Positions 35,801-48,278 of a DNA stretch of 64,000 bases are shown here, in pieces; the first letter of the stretch is position 1; the number at the start of each line of letters is the position of its first letter. The DNA comes from Caprimulgus europaeus. Taxonomy: Eukaryota > Chordata > Aves > Caprimulgiformes > Caprimulgidae. The notes beneath the pieces were generated by a model. That model saw only the letters and a program-made list of their open reading frames with translations, had not been told where the DNA came from and did no database searches. Location of the stretch: contig OU015534.1 in the NCBI GenBank assembly GCA_907165065.1, positions 11,911,686 to 11,975,685 on the forward strand. Direction: 5' to 3'. Position numbers and translations under genes: made by a program.

Positions 35801-38800
35801 GTTACTAGTAAAATATATAAAGTATTTTGTTGTTGCTGTTAAGTGGGACACCATCATTCTCTTTATCCAAAAGAGAAGAAACAAACAACTTATCGTAACT
35901 GATAAGTTAATGACCTTTGCCAAGCTTCATATCCAAACCAATCTTTTATTCTGGTGCTTCTGACATATTTAAAAGCATCCTCCCTTTTCCTTAAGTCCAC
36001 AGATCAGATTTTTCATTACTATCTTATTGATGATAAGGGCTAATTTTTTATCTTCTAGTGACTTTTTCTCAACTTTCTTTCAAAAGTACTCTGCCCACTC
36101 TCATCGTGAAGCCAGCAGTCAGTCTGAAGGCAGTGCTCAGGTGCAGATTGCTCTCTTCAGGTGCATATGATGAAAATATGGTGAGTCTTGGACTTTGCCT
36201 GGGTTCTGCACATCAGGTGTGTACATCAAGTCTGAGCAGCCCGGACTTTTGATCAAGAGAGGCAGAAAGGTGAGTTGGCTTGGTCTCACCAGTGTCGGCA
36301 GCCACACTGTGGGACGGTGAGAAGATTACAGGGTTGCTCTGATGACCCTGTGAAAGGGAAGCATTTGGCAGGGATGTCAGCACCTCCCTTCACATCCTGA
36401 CCAGAAGTCTGGACACTTGGCACCAGTGTAGCTGGGCTCCTTCACAGCCAGCACTGGCTGATGGCGCCTGAGCATGGGAAACCTGCAAAGTCACTGTGGC
36501 CTCCAGGCAAGTTTCTGGCTGAAGAAACACACTGTGCAGGCAGCATCAGTTACAGATCAATTGTTTCTCCACAAAGAGGTTTGCAAACACCCTTTGTTTG
36601 TTTACATAATATGTCAAAGCTGTATTTCTTTACCAGAAGAGCTCAAGGCCTGAACACATTGGACCCAGCCCAGGTTCCAGTTTGCTACCAGGGTGGTATG
36701 AAGGAGGGTCACAGACTTTCCACACCAGACTTTCCCTAAAGCCCTAAAATGGGAGCTGCAGCCAGATGTACAGCCTCCCGACACAGATGCTCAGAGGTTG
36801 AGTTCATCTACATAAAAACTGTGATTCACACAGATTTTCTTGAACAATATAGCTCTGTAAACACATGTATGCATTGTAGCAATTGCTACTTCCTCTCTTA
36901 TCAAAGAGCTTTAGGGATTTGTCAGGGGAAAAAAACCACAAAGCCTTCCTTCATGCAAGTTCGGAACTAAAGGCTTTGAGGAAAGATGTAACAGAATAAT
37001 TAAAAAATACATCTTTAGGGTATCTAGTGCTTATGGAAGCTTAGTACATTCTGGTTTGATCTGGCTGCTGTTACTTAAACTGGTGTGATCAACCTGAGCC
37101 AGAGGGACACATGTATCTCCTCTCTTGCTCTACCAGGTTCCTTCCTCACTTGTTAGTTTATATTCTGTGTTAGTAAAGACTGTATCAGTTATAAGCTCAA
37201 ACTCTCAGGTTTCATTCATTACCAAATGAATATGAAAGGGTCAGTCAGGTTTTTATATTTATGCCTTTTCATAGGAAATTTACAGGTCATCACTGCAGAG
37301 ATTTAACCCAAAAATCCACTAAAGCCTAGCTAGCAGAAGAGTCAGGGAAGTAGAAATCAAGCCCTGATCAATTTGCAGAACGCGGGGCAGGCCACTGGAG
37401 GAGCCACTAAAACAAGCAGTGAAAATGTCAGTGATATAAATGGGCCTGGAAAATCCAAAAGAGGGTGAGAGAACTCTGAAGTGTCAAAGATGAGGCCCAC
37501 TGACATCTGCATTAAGGAGAAAGACATGAAGGAAGAGAACACTGATTCTAGAGAAAGTCCCCTGGATCTCCCATCTTTTCCACAAAAGCTAGAGCTGAGT
37601 TGCAACTACCCTCACAAACACAACTGCAGCTTTACCTACATCTTGCCCTGGAGCAGATAAGCAGTTCAACACGAAGGTGCCATACTAAGGACTTATGAAG
37701 AAAACTACGAAAGCACAGCATCACTTACACTATGTTAAAAGTGTGAACTATAGCATTTGTTCACATGCCCTCCAGCTGCTGCTAGTTATTAACACAACTC
37801 TACTTACAATGGAGAGATTAGCTGGAATGAGTTGGCAAAGCTGCTTTGGGATGATGAAAGGTGTACACATACCCAGAAGGATAGAGTTTACCTCATTTCA
37901 GCACCATGTTGGTACATTGCATCAGAAAAGGTGCATCAGGATGCCCTTTTGGCACAGGCATAATCAAACAAACCACTTCCAGGGCTTAGGGAAGGCAAGA
38001 GAAGGTAACATCTCAAAGAGACAAGTTTGTGAAGGAGGACAGACATGGAGGAGCTTGGGTGGAGACAAGACCAAACGCTTGGTGTAGATCTCCCACCATA
38101 CAACTCTAATCCCCTCTTTCCTTCTTATGTTCTCATGAATTGCTCTGATCTCAACTCTCCTGCCTCTCCCACCCTTCCCCCAGGAGAGCTGCATTCAGCA
38201 TGTGGTTACATGAACACTTGCTTCAATAGGCTCAGCAATACTCACCCTCCCCACCCATTCCCAGCCCTCTGCCTCTCACCCTTGCATTGGCACAGCAACT
38301 CTTCAGCAGGAAGGGAGCTCTGTAAATGAGGTCACTGGAATGACCCAGGTTAAGAGAAAAACTTTTAAACTGGAATCATTTCAGTGACTCATTTTAAAGT
38401 CTTTCTTCTTATAGCAGGAGCAGCAGAAGGAAAAGAGTAGGGAGACACAGTTCAAGAGCAAGCAGCAGCAGCAAAGACAGCTTCTTAAACTTAAATGTTG
38501 GTAACTCCATCCTTAAGACCAGGCCAACCTGGAGCTTTTCCCCTACTGCTAGAATCAGCCTACTGGACTGCAGAGAGGATACAAGCGGAAGGGTTCACAA
38601 GATCTCCTAGTCTGACCCTTTGTACCTCACAGCCTCTAGCTGCATCTCTTACCTAACTCTTTCAAAATAAGGCATTTTTTCAGCCCTCAAAATAGGCCCT
38701 CTCCAGTTGCTACAAGGAGTTGAGCAAAGTGGGGAGGTCTGGACTTTCTCCTTGACCAGCGAGCAGTAAGAGGGTGAGCCAAACCTCAGGGCCCTGCTCT

Positions 38801-40933
38801 CAGCACGCTGGAGGTGCCAGAGAGGAACTGTTGGGCTCTGCTTTGAGCCTGAGACAAGGTGAGAAAGTAGCTAACCTTCCCTCATCGGTCTGCTCCACCA
38901 GCTCTTCTGGAATTCAAAACAGCAGATGCCCATTGCTAGTACTGTAATTCTTTGACAATCACAGCTGAAGAACAATTTGGGAAGCACACTCAAATCTTTG
39001 TCTATGTCCTGCTTACCAAGCAGGTTTCCAAGAGCAGCACTGAGCTAGCCATAACACCTCCTACAGTACTCAAGGTCTCTCTTGTAATAACCCTCCTGTT
39101 GCAACTCCAACCACCTACTGCTTCAGGCTGTCACTTTGCAACTTGCTATCCCAAGCCTTTTTTCTCACTTTCTCCCATACCAGCTTCAATTTTCAACTTT
39201 CCTATGTAAGGAAAGTCCTCCCTCACTTGGAAAGGCTACGGGAGGTAAACGTGAGGCATATGTACTACCCAACCAACATCCACTGCTGCAGTTATCACAG
39301 GCGTTCCCAGGAAAACGGTATTCCCACAAGATTTCTGTGTGTTTACAAGCACACACACCACCAAACCTTGTAACTGCACTACTACAGAAATAAATTTCTA
39401 GCTGGTTCCTTAGGTCTCATTTATACTTGGCATTGCAGGGACTCTACATACACTTCATGAAGGCTTGAGTGTTAAGTTTTTCCTGTCTCTGCACCAAACC
39501 CATTAAGAATGCAAAACCCAAGTGAGCAGCTCATGCTAGGGTGGCTGTTTCACAACCTCCTAAGAAATTACTTTTAAAAAAACCAAACCACATTCCACTC
39601 CTCAAAAAACAGGTGAGAAGCAAGAGTTACAATTACATTAACCTTCCCTGCAAGAATCTTCTACCTGCCCTCTCTGTCATTAACACTAATTTCCCATGAG
39701 CAACCTTCTGAAAGACTCTATATGTGGATTTTTCAACAGATTAAAATCTTAACTCTCCAACCAGAGCTGAGATAAACCTCAGATGGGTGAGACTCACTTG
39801 TGTGCAAAATCTCTAAGAAGGTCATTTGTAAAATGATTTTGCCTTCTGGACATCATTTCTCAAATTAATCCAAACTCTGAAGGCTAAACCTATCCGGCAT
39901 AGCTGTGAGGCAAGGCAAGCTTCAAAGCAACTTAATTTAGCACGTGGATTGCAAAAAACTAGGAATAAACTTTCACACAGAGAGTAACTCCCAACTCTAA
40001 CGACAGCAGGGAAGATCTACAATCAACGTGAAATGTGGAGGAAAGACTGAAAAAGCTTATGAACTTTGTCACAGAGAAGTGGGCAGAAATGGAGCTGGGC
40101 CAGGAAATAAAACCAGTATGTTTAGAAAGCAAGAACTGTGCTGTTAGCCTATGTTCAAGGAAGCACCACTACTTGGAAAGGAATAGTACTAGGACTTGAA
40201 AAAGAGACAATGTCCCAGTAAAAACCTCTGCCAGCTTCTGAAACTACCTCTAAACTAACTCTGGCACTACAGCAAAACGGCAGGGCAAAGGGAAGGAACG
40301 GCAGAAAAGCAAGAATAGGAAAGACCAAAGGATTATCATTGGGAAGCTGATCGTCAACAAGCCAGTGAGTTTCAGAAGAAACCTCTACAACAGGACTGAA
40401 GAATCAAAGGAGCTTCTCCCAAAGGCATCAGTTCAAATACCACAGTACCCTGGAAAACTGCTATCACATCCTGGCACAGGCTCGGCCAACACCATCACAC
40501 ATTCCTGCTTTAAGAGTGAGGTATTAGTGAAACATTGTTAAAACAAGCCAGTCCCTTGTTTCCCTCTAAGAGTTCCTTGTGATCCTGTTGCTCTGTCAGA
40601 AAGGCTGAAAAAGAATAATGCATTTATTGAAAACTGGCTATTTACTCATTTGAAAAAGGTGCAAGAGAGTGTATTGTGACATCATATGAAACAAAAGATT
40701 AGGAAACAGTCAGAAGGTAAATGATTTTTTCTACTCATGTTTGACTTAACAGAGGTCTCCAAAGTTTATAGATTTACTGGAAAGAGGACTCTCTTTCCAG
40801 CTCGTCATCTACCTCCAAAGCGCAGCCAAATTTATTGGCAATAATTTCTGGCAAAAGTATCTAGCAAAATTTATTTAGGACAAGTGGAAAATAATAACTT
40901 CTACTCCTTCTATTCTAAAAGGTCTCATCTTAC
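32834..40933 (-). other. ST3GAL3: ST3GAL3 intron (about 8.1 kb)
   Basis: This is a phase-2 intron just upstream of the motif L exon. I see one possible old LINE scrap at 38580-38720 and otherwise only unremarkable AT-rich sequence. Open frames such as 33833-34183 and 37695-38087 (both plus) show no domain. Confidence 0.8.
38580..38720 (-). repeat. Possible ancient CR1-group 3' fragment, antisense
   Basis: ACAAGATCTCCTAGTCTGAC, then CCTTTGTACCTCACAGCC and CTTACCTAACTCTTTCAAA, resemble the reversed 3' region of old sauropsid CR1 families (GATCATCTAGTCTGACC, then an ACACAGGCC/AACTC block). The match is by eye and diverged. Confidence 0.3.
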
Positions 40934-40997
40934 CTGTCAAGAGCTGGAGTTAGACGGTAATCTTTGGTTGCTGACAGGATGGCTTTGATCAGATTAT
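40934..40997 (-). CDS. ST3GAL3: ST3GAL3 internal exon before sialylmotif L
   Basis: This 64-bp exon has an acceptor ending TCTCCCCAG and a donor GACAG|GTAAGA. Its first two bases complete an Asp codon with the preceding exon. It then encodes NLIKAILSATKDYRLTPALD and leaves two bases of a Ser codon (phase 2). The match to ST3GAL3 is clear: mammalian copies, as I recall them, read SVTKEYRLTPALDS at the same place, so the differences are conservative. This short linker exon leads directly into sialylmotif L, the donor-substrate binding motif encoded by the next two exons. It is too short for an ordinary ORF search and was found by following the protein upstream. The following intron, 32834-40933, is about 8.1 kb. 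Confidence 0.96.
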
Positions 40998-41821
40998 CTG
41001 GGGAGAAAGGAAGAAGACATTAGGAATAAGTTCTCACCTCTACTGGGAATGAAAAACAAAGTGATAGAAAGCATCTGAAGCAGTTACTTGGAGGAACTGA
41101 AATAAGGTTCACATTAAGAATAAACACTTTAACTTGCATATTCCTATTTTCTCTGGACAGAGACCTTCACACACTGGCTTTGTTATGTGCCAAATTCTGA
41201 TGCAGTGTGCAAATGCCTTGCACAGAGAGTGACAGGGAACAAACACAGCACAGTTTAAGGCAGTGGTTTCACACCCACTTCCCTGAGATCGCAGTTTCAC
41301 AAACATTTCAGACATAAAGCCAGTATCACTGTCAAGGCTTGCTTTCAGACAAGCTCTTATGCAGCTGAGCAGTGAACTGGATGCAGGAAAAGAACCAGAT
41401 TAAAACTGATGCTTTTTATTTTCCCAGGTTACTTGTAGTTTAGGTTCAGCTCCTCAGTCTGGCTTTCTTCATGGCAGAATCCAATTAAACCATCACAGCT
41501 GCTTAAAGAAATGCCCATGGAACCACAACATATACTGATACCTGGTGGATGTTGCAGCAACCAGATGGCATTAATTATGCAAGCGCAGACATACACACAA
41601 ATTAAATGTATTAAATTGTAGAAGCACAATGTTTACAAATAAATAATTCTTTACACTACAGAATTTTTTGAGACTGCTTCCTTCTAAACTATGTCTTTTG
41701 TCCTTAATTTTTCTACCTCTCTCCGCTATAAAGGTCCAAACTCTTTTACCATGACCCATCCAGGGTCAAGAAGCAGCAATGCTTTGGCTAGTCTGGATTT
41801 ACAAATGCACCAGAAACTTCA

Positions 41822-41960
41822 GCATGGCTGCACTGGGTCTGACAAAAAATCCATCTGTCTCCAAACCCTGATTCTAACTGTGGTGTTAAGCAGATGCCCA
41901 AGAGGAACACATGAGCAAAGCAAACAGACGTAATATTTCCCTGAAATGCTCTTCTAGCAT
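41822..41960. repeat. Possible old interspersed repeat
   Basis: GCATGGCTGCACTGGGTCTG, then AAATCCATCTGTCTCC and GCAGATGCCCAAGAGGAAC, resemble a family widespread in reptiles and birds (GGCCATACTGGGTCAGACCA, CCATCTAG, CAGATGCCC-AGAGGAA). The same opening, TGG-CGCACTGGGTC, occurs at 61901 in this window. Family and ends are uncertain. Confidence 0.35.
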
Positions 41961-44710
41961 TAAATTATTTTCAAATCAGGTATTTAATGAGTCAGGTATA
42001 GCTTCTGTGTATCTGGCAACCCTCAGTGTTCTCTCTTCCACAAGCTCAAAATCCTCCTGGATTCATATGGTCTTTCAGTCACTTCCCTTTCCTGATTTTG
42101 AATATAGCTTCTCTGAGCTTCATTTATACTGTAAAAGATTGTGAACAATTAGTACCTTCCACTTTGCTCAAGGGATTGTAAATATCTGTCATATCCTTCC
42201 CTTAAATACATCAAGTCAACTAGTTCAAAAGTTCTTAGGAAACAACCAATCAAAAGGAATTAATAAGCAATTTTTTTACAAAAGATTAAAAATGACAGGG
42301 GAACATTAAGAAGACTGACATCAAGTGATTGTTTACAGTCAACTTAAATAGTTTTCCTGATAGAAACTACTTACTGCAATCATCAGAGTTAGGGGAGTCC
42401 CTTTCAAATCAGAGTTCTGTTCTTACTGAGTATATCCCTCTGCAGAAATTACAGGATGAGGGTGTGGGATGAACACACAAGCTCAAGGCTCAAGCCCACT
42501 GACAAACAGCTTTGAACCTGACAACAAACTGGTGAGACACAAGGCAAACACACAAAGGTGATAAACAGAAAACTCTGATGGTTACTTTTAGATTTGGGGA
42601 AGTTTTTGACATGGCATTACTGACAGTCCCTGGCAACTATTACAAGCTGGGAACTGTGATTACTTTCAGAAGATCACATTTTGGAGTGGAGTAAGGAAAG
42701 AGGAAATTTGCAGGGGCAAACTTTGCTAACAAATCAGTGGTTGGTTTAATTTTCCTTCATCTGAAGAATTTCTTTGGAAGCATTGGCAGGAGGCTCCCTC
42801 TCCAACAGGAATGCTATTTTCCTAAGTCTGCTGCAACAGCAGTAGGTTGTTGTGACCTCAAATGGCACCATGCCACAGTCCTCTCCTTGGCCTATCGCAC
42901 ACGTTGACTTTTACTGGACAGTATACGTTACTGTGGTTGTTTTCCTGCACTCTCAGAAAAGGAGATCAAAGGATTGCATATCAAGGGCTGCAACCTCCCA
43001 TCTACCAAGCTTGTCTTATGCCAGAGTTGCTCTACCACCCACAAGTTAACATCCTGTACTACTTGCAGGCCATCAGTTACCTTATATTAAAAAGCACATT
43101 AAAGGAATACAGTTGACTAACACTCAAATAATGCTGCTGTTCTCATCTTGCCAGCTAATTAGTAATGCCTTCATAATGGATACTCAGGAATGAAATACAA
43201 CTACTTTAGGACTGGATATGCCAGCAGTTGGGATAGGGATGCCCCCTGTTCCCATCATCCAGAGAAAAAAACATAAAGTAAACAACAGTATAGGACATTC
43301 AGTACAGATTAGGAATGGCCAAATGGGAGATATCTCCTCAGCAGCCCCCACAGTCCAACAACACATAACATCCAAGAGGTTTGGGAGTTGCACAAATCAG
43401 TGTTATCATTCAAAACTGCTGAATGAAGCTCAATAAAAGACGAAGTACTTCACTGCCAAGTGTAGACTTGCAGCAGGAATGAAGGTGGCAGTCCGTCTAC
43501 TCTAGCATCCTGTCGGAAGCCAGGAGCAGGTGCCGCGAGCACTAACAGGAAAGGCTAATGGCCTGGGCAGGGGAGAGGCATTAAGATCTTCTTGACTGAG
43601 CTGGAACTCTACCAGAAGATGGACACTACACTGCTGCTGAGGTGGGCACTTGTAGTTGGCACCTTGCTCACTGGCACCAGGATGGAAGGACAAGACCTCC
43701 TTCAGAAGGACCTTCTGTATCTTCTGGGGACAAAGTTTGAAGGATCAGCAGATGATGCTTGTGGCTGATCTGCAACTTTCCACAAGACAAGGAAGATACT
43801 TACAATAGAGAACCACTGGCAGGATCTTTAACCACAGCTGGATCAAGGTGGAGAGTCACTTGAAATCACCGCTACAAAGACTGCTATCACAGATAGCTAC
43901 CTGCAGGACACAAAGCAGTGTCCATCTCCACACTATGACTAAAGAAAATCAGGGGCCAGGGAAGCAGGTGCAGTATGTAAAGTTAATTGATGGAGCATGC
44001 TTTCTGCAGGGTAAGTGAGAAACCGAAAGGGCGATGACTATACTCTGCTTTATATACCCATGTACTGAGTGATAATAATGGGGGCAAATGCCTGTGTCGA
44101 ATGCTACAAAGAAAAATTCCTTCCTGTTTCAAGTAACAGGATTTCTGCACAGCCACGCCGAACACTGATCTGCCAAGGACTGAAAGCAAGTTTTGCAAGG
44201 GTAAAAGAAAGGCCAAGTTGTCAAGACCCGAGTCAGTGAGACTACTCCAGTGTATGCACAACATGTGATCTAGGCAATAACGGACATGTCCTGTCTTCAC
44301 GCAGCAGCTTCTGGGCAGATTCAAAACACTGCTCTACAGAACAGTGACAGAAAGGGTACCAAACCAGCTCTGATGTGATACACATTGATGATAAACTTCA
44401 AAACAACTTATACTAATACTAAACCATTACCTGATTTAGATCAGCAGCAGATCTGGTGTGCTGCCCCTCAGCCACCAAACCCATTCATTGGGGTGGGAGA
44501 GTAATGAGAAGAGCTGGCACCCAGGGCAGCGAGTTTCTCTGTGGGCCAGGCATATTCTTAAGGGAGAGGGATACAGTTTGTGATTAGCACCTACTTGCAT
44601 TTTATATAGCAAAGAACAAAGAAAAGAGAAATCCAAGATCAATGTTTCAGGGAAGCAAATTTTGTTCGTTATAACCGTCAGCTTTTCTCCATTCACCCAT
44701 TTTATTTTCT

Positions 44711-44745
44711 GGGGGGTTTTTTGTTTTGTTTTGTTGGTTTTTTAA
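44711..44745. repeat. G/T-rich low-complexity tract
   Basis: GGGGGGTTTTTTGTTTTGTT followed by TTGTTGGTTTTTT is a (TTTTG)n-like low-complexity run. A second T15 run occurs at 44844-44858. Confidence 0.7.
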
Positions 44746-47700
44746 AGGCACCAGCTGCATATGGCCCTTGCTTTAACATGAACCCATGCTTAAAAGAAAG
44801 ACTGTTTTATTAGAGCAACAGCTATGCAAACATTTTGTTTTGATTTTTTTTTTTTTTTAAGATGGTTTCCCAGGTTGTGAAGAAACCACAGGGTGGATGC
44901 AGACACCAGTCCAGGCACAGATTCTCCTTTGCTTGGGAAATGGGAAGAACAGACGTAGTGCTGGGTGTGCTCTGCCTTGTACCAGTGCACCCAGGAGGGG
45001 CCTGAGTATACATGTTCTGAACACTATAAAGGAAAAAAAATCTTTCCTGTTACAAGCAACAGGTATGTGTGCACTCATGTCTTGCTTCCAGGGCCCAGGC
45101 ACACAGCCAGCTCAGGTGTAACAGAATTCATTAGCTCAGACACATCCTCATTCAAACAAGTCTCTCTCTAATTCTTTGAGGGCTGCTTTTGTTCAATGCA
45201 GAACCCTGGCAGCTCAGCCCAGCAGGCATGTCTCAGCACCATATGTCCAGAAACATGAACTGTGGAGAGCGAGCACATGGAGATCTGCAGGGCTCCATGG
45301 AAGGTCAGCTCAGACCAAGCAGAACTTATTACCTGCCATTCACTGCTGGCACAAAGGCAGCTCCCACAGACCCCGCATCCCTATGACATGTTTACCCCAG
45401 ACAAGGAGAGCTGTAACATGGCTACCTTGTACTCTCCTTGGAATCCTTCAGACATACTGAACAGGCAGGAACAGAAGTTCGGGCAAAACCACGTGCTTCT
45501 TCCCTGTCACTCTCCTGCTCTAACCAGTGCGGATAAAAAGCGAATTCATCTTTGAAAAGCATTTAATTTTTGGCCTCTTCCCAGCTGCCAAACAGGCAGC
45601 CCAGCAGGTGCTAATGAACTGCATGTTTTGTGAAATACAAACTTCCTACTGCAAACTGCATTCAAACAGCAAACTCGTCTCATGCAGATCATCCAACAGC
45701 CATTCAGTGGCCACAGTTTTGGTCAGTGCTCGAAGGCTGAGCAAACCCAACAGCAATATCACTTCTGTGTACTGTTCCTTCTATTAATCCTTGGGAGATT
45801 CAAGGCAGATGTTACCAACAGTAAATCCTTCCCCTGGCTGGTAGTCAAACGATGATGTCTAAATGGCAATGGCAGTGCCATCATCCTTAGGGCTACAGAT
45901 GTTATGTGTCCTGGGAGAGGAACACGTCTCAGCAGCAGCTCGCTGCCAGCCCTGTATTTGTGACAGCTCCATAGTCAGAAAGAGCAAATGGTAATGCTCT
46001 GGTTCTGCTTACCTGAAACCATCCATATGGCAGGCATGAGAACAGTGTACGTACATATGCTGTACATAGAGCGGAACGCAGGTGCTGTTTAATTCTAGCT
46101 GAAGTATTAGGCAAGTGAACTTATTCCAACGGTAAAAGCATGTGGCTTCTATGCAGCTCCTTCAAGTCCACAGTGATACACACACATGCACATGTAAACA
46201 TACGTGCATATTCCTGAATTCACCCTCTGAAGTCATCCTCATTTCTGAAAGCAGTAAATGTCTTTGTACTTGGAGAGAATCAAATTTACTGAAGGTTACA
46301 AGGCAAGTAAGTGACATAACTGGGGACAGAATAAGGCCTTTGGCTCCTAAATAAGGAACCCTCTGCAAAGGCTCTTGTCTTTGGATAGCCCTTTGGCTTA
46401 CATGTTCTTCACATGGGTTCACTACCATCCTTGAACGATAAATTAATGGAAAATAACACCAATATCCTGCATTTTCACCCTCACTTTCTCCCATTATTAC
46501 ATGACAAACACATCACCAGGGCAAGCAATCTACTGCAGTTTTCTGCAGCCACAGTTTATTTATTATATTTTTTTCTTGTCATGTAGAATTTAGATTACTG
46601 GGGAGAGTGGGAGATTATTTAACCTATTCATCTATCAACCACTATGCATACACTATTACTATACAAACAAAGCAAGAAGCCTCTGCACGTTTTCCTCCCA
46701 TCTAGAGGAGGAGTTGACTACATTTATCTAAGAATCCTGAGTTATCATGACATATTCTATCAGCTTTGCTTTATAACATCAGAAGATTCAAAAGCAGCTC
46801 AGGACTGCATGATTTCTCTGAATGAAAGTATGTCTTGACTTAAGGTTGACCCTGACATTTTCAGACATTTGGAAAAACTAAAAGTAAATAGTTAGAAATT
46901 AGGTGGGCAGTGACCACACAATGAGAACAGCCTAAGTCTCAATTCTAGCCTTTTTCTCTGTTATTTATGTGGAGGAAGGGAGACCTTCACTGTAAAGGTC
47001 AACAACACTTAACATTGCTGTTTCTAATATATAAGCTTCTTGCTTGTATCATAAAAAAAATGGGAGACCTTTCCACTCCACAGGGCTTACTGCAGGCATC
47101 TCTCAGGGTCTACCTTCTGCCTGCCTGGAAAATAAGCCGACCGGGCTGTTCATGCGATCTCAAGCAGTCAAGAGAAGAGGCTCTAGTTTTTCAAGTTGTC
47201 CACACCAGCCACCTTCCTCAAAAATCAGCAAGTCTGTGTGTCCTTATTGCCAGCACTAAATATCTGAACACTATGCATTAGGGTCAGGAACAGTGTACTG
47301 CTGCATTTCTTCATGTTTGCCCTGCAACCCGTGGTCAACGCCCATCTCCACAGGTGGTCACCCAGCTGCCACACCTCTAACCAGCACTTCTGCAGGGCAC
47401 TGGGCATCAGCTTCAGCTTTTGGGATACGCTGCCTGGAGTGAGGTTGATAGATATCCCTGAAGCATGCCAGTCTCCTCTGCATATGGGTCCCTGTCTGAC
47501 GATAACAGAATGTGAGGTGTGTGTCAGTGTTTTGCGGAGAGTAAGCTAAACATTATGGATTAAACAAACTGCAATATTTACAAATAAGCTGGAAGCACAA
47601 ACCCAGTGCAGACTTTTTTTTTTTTGAACACTAACAGAAAGTTCAGCTCTGTAAAGTTCCTCCTTCAGCACTTTTTTTCTTTAAGATCTTGCTCCATCCA

Positions 47701-48262
47701 GGAGCTGAGGAGTGATCTTTTACAGAAAGATTTGCCACCCTGGTGCCTAGTACAAGGCCATGGACCCAAGTCCCACCACATATTGTGTCCTCCAGTTCTC
47801 TCCCAGAAACATCATGTTCTGCTGTAGACAATGTTATTTGTATTTTAGTGAAGCTGTAAATTCAGTGAATCCAACAGATACAAAGATGAGTCTGAAATTT
47901 CCTGCACCACTCCTTTTTATTGATCAGTTAACTTTATGAGGTCTGTGCAGGAGAAAAGAAGCTACAAAGACTTCCAGAACTTAGAAGCAAATTGCAAACA
48001 CGTGAACTGGCTCTCAAAGACAGTTAACCACAAACTGTAGTGATCTGTCCTCAAATCAGCTCTTGTGAGTAAATACAAGCAAATGGTTTCTTAAGGTCAG
48101 TAGCTGTGCCAGCTTAGGTGGTTTACTTGAGATACAACTTACTAACAACAGGACTTAAAACTGCCACTACTCGCAATATCACAACACTTCCATTGATGAT
48201 TTTAATGGTATTAAGACAAGATGCATATAAGGTTACATAGATACAAAACACAAAGCAAAACT

Positions 48263-48278
48263 AAAAAAAAAAAAAAAA
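48263..48278. repeat. Poly(A) run, A16
   Basis: Sixteen consecutive A follow ACAAAGCAAAACT. No retroposed gene body was recognised upstream. Confidence 0.8.

Noticed and set aside
44100..45070. Similar hairpin-like strings CCTGTTTCAAGTAACAGG and CCTGTTACAAGCAACAGG about 930 bp apart
   Set aside because: Only about 40-50 bp show rough similarity. Could be a small dispersed repeat but not distinguishable from chance by eye.
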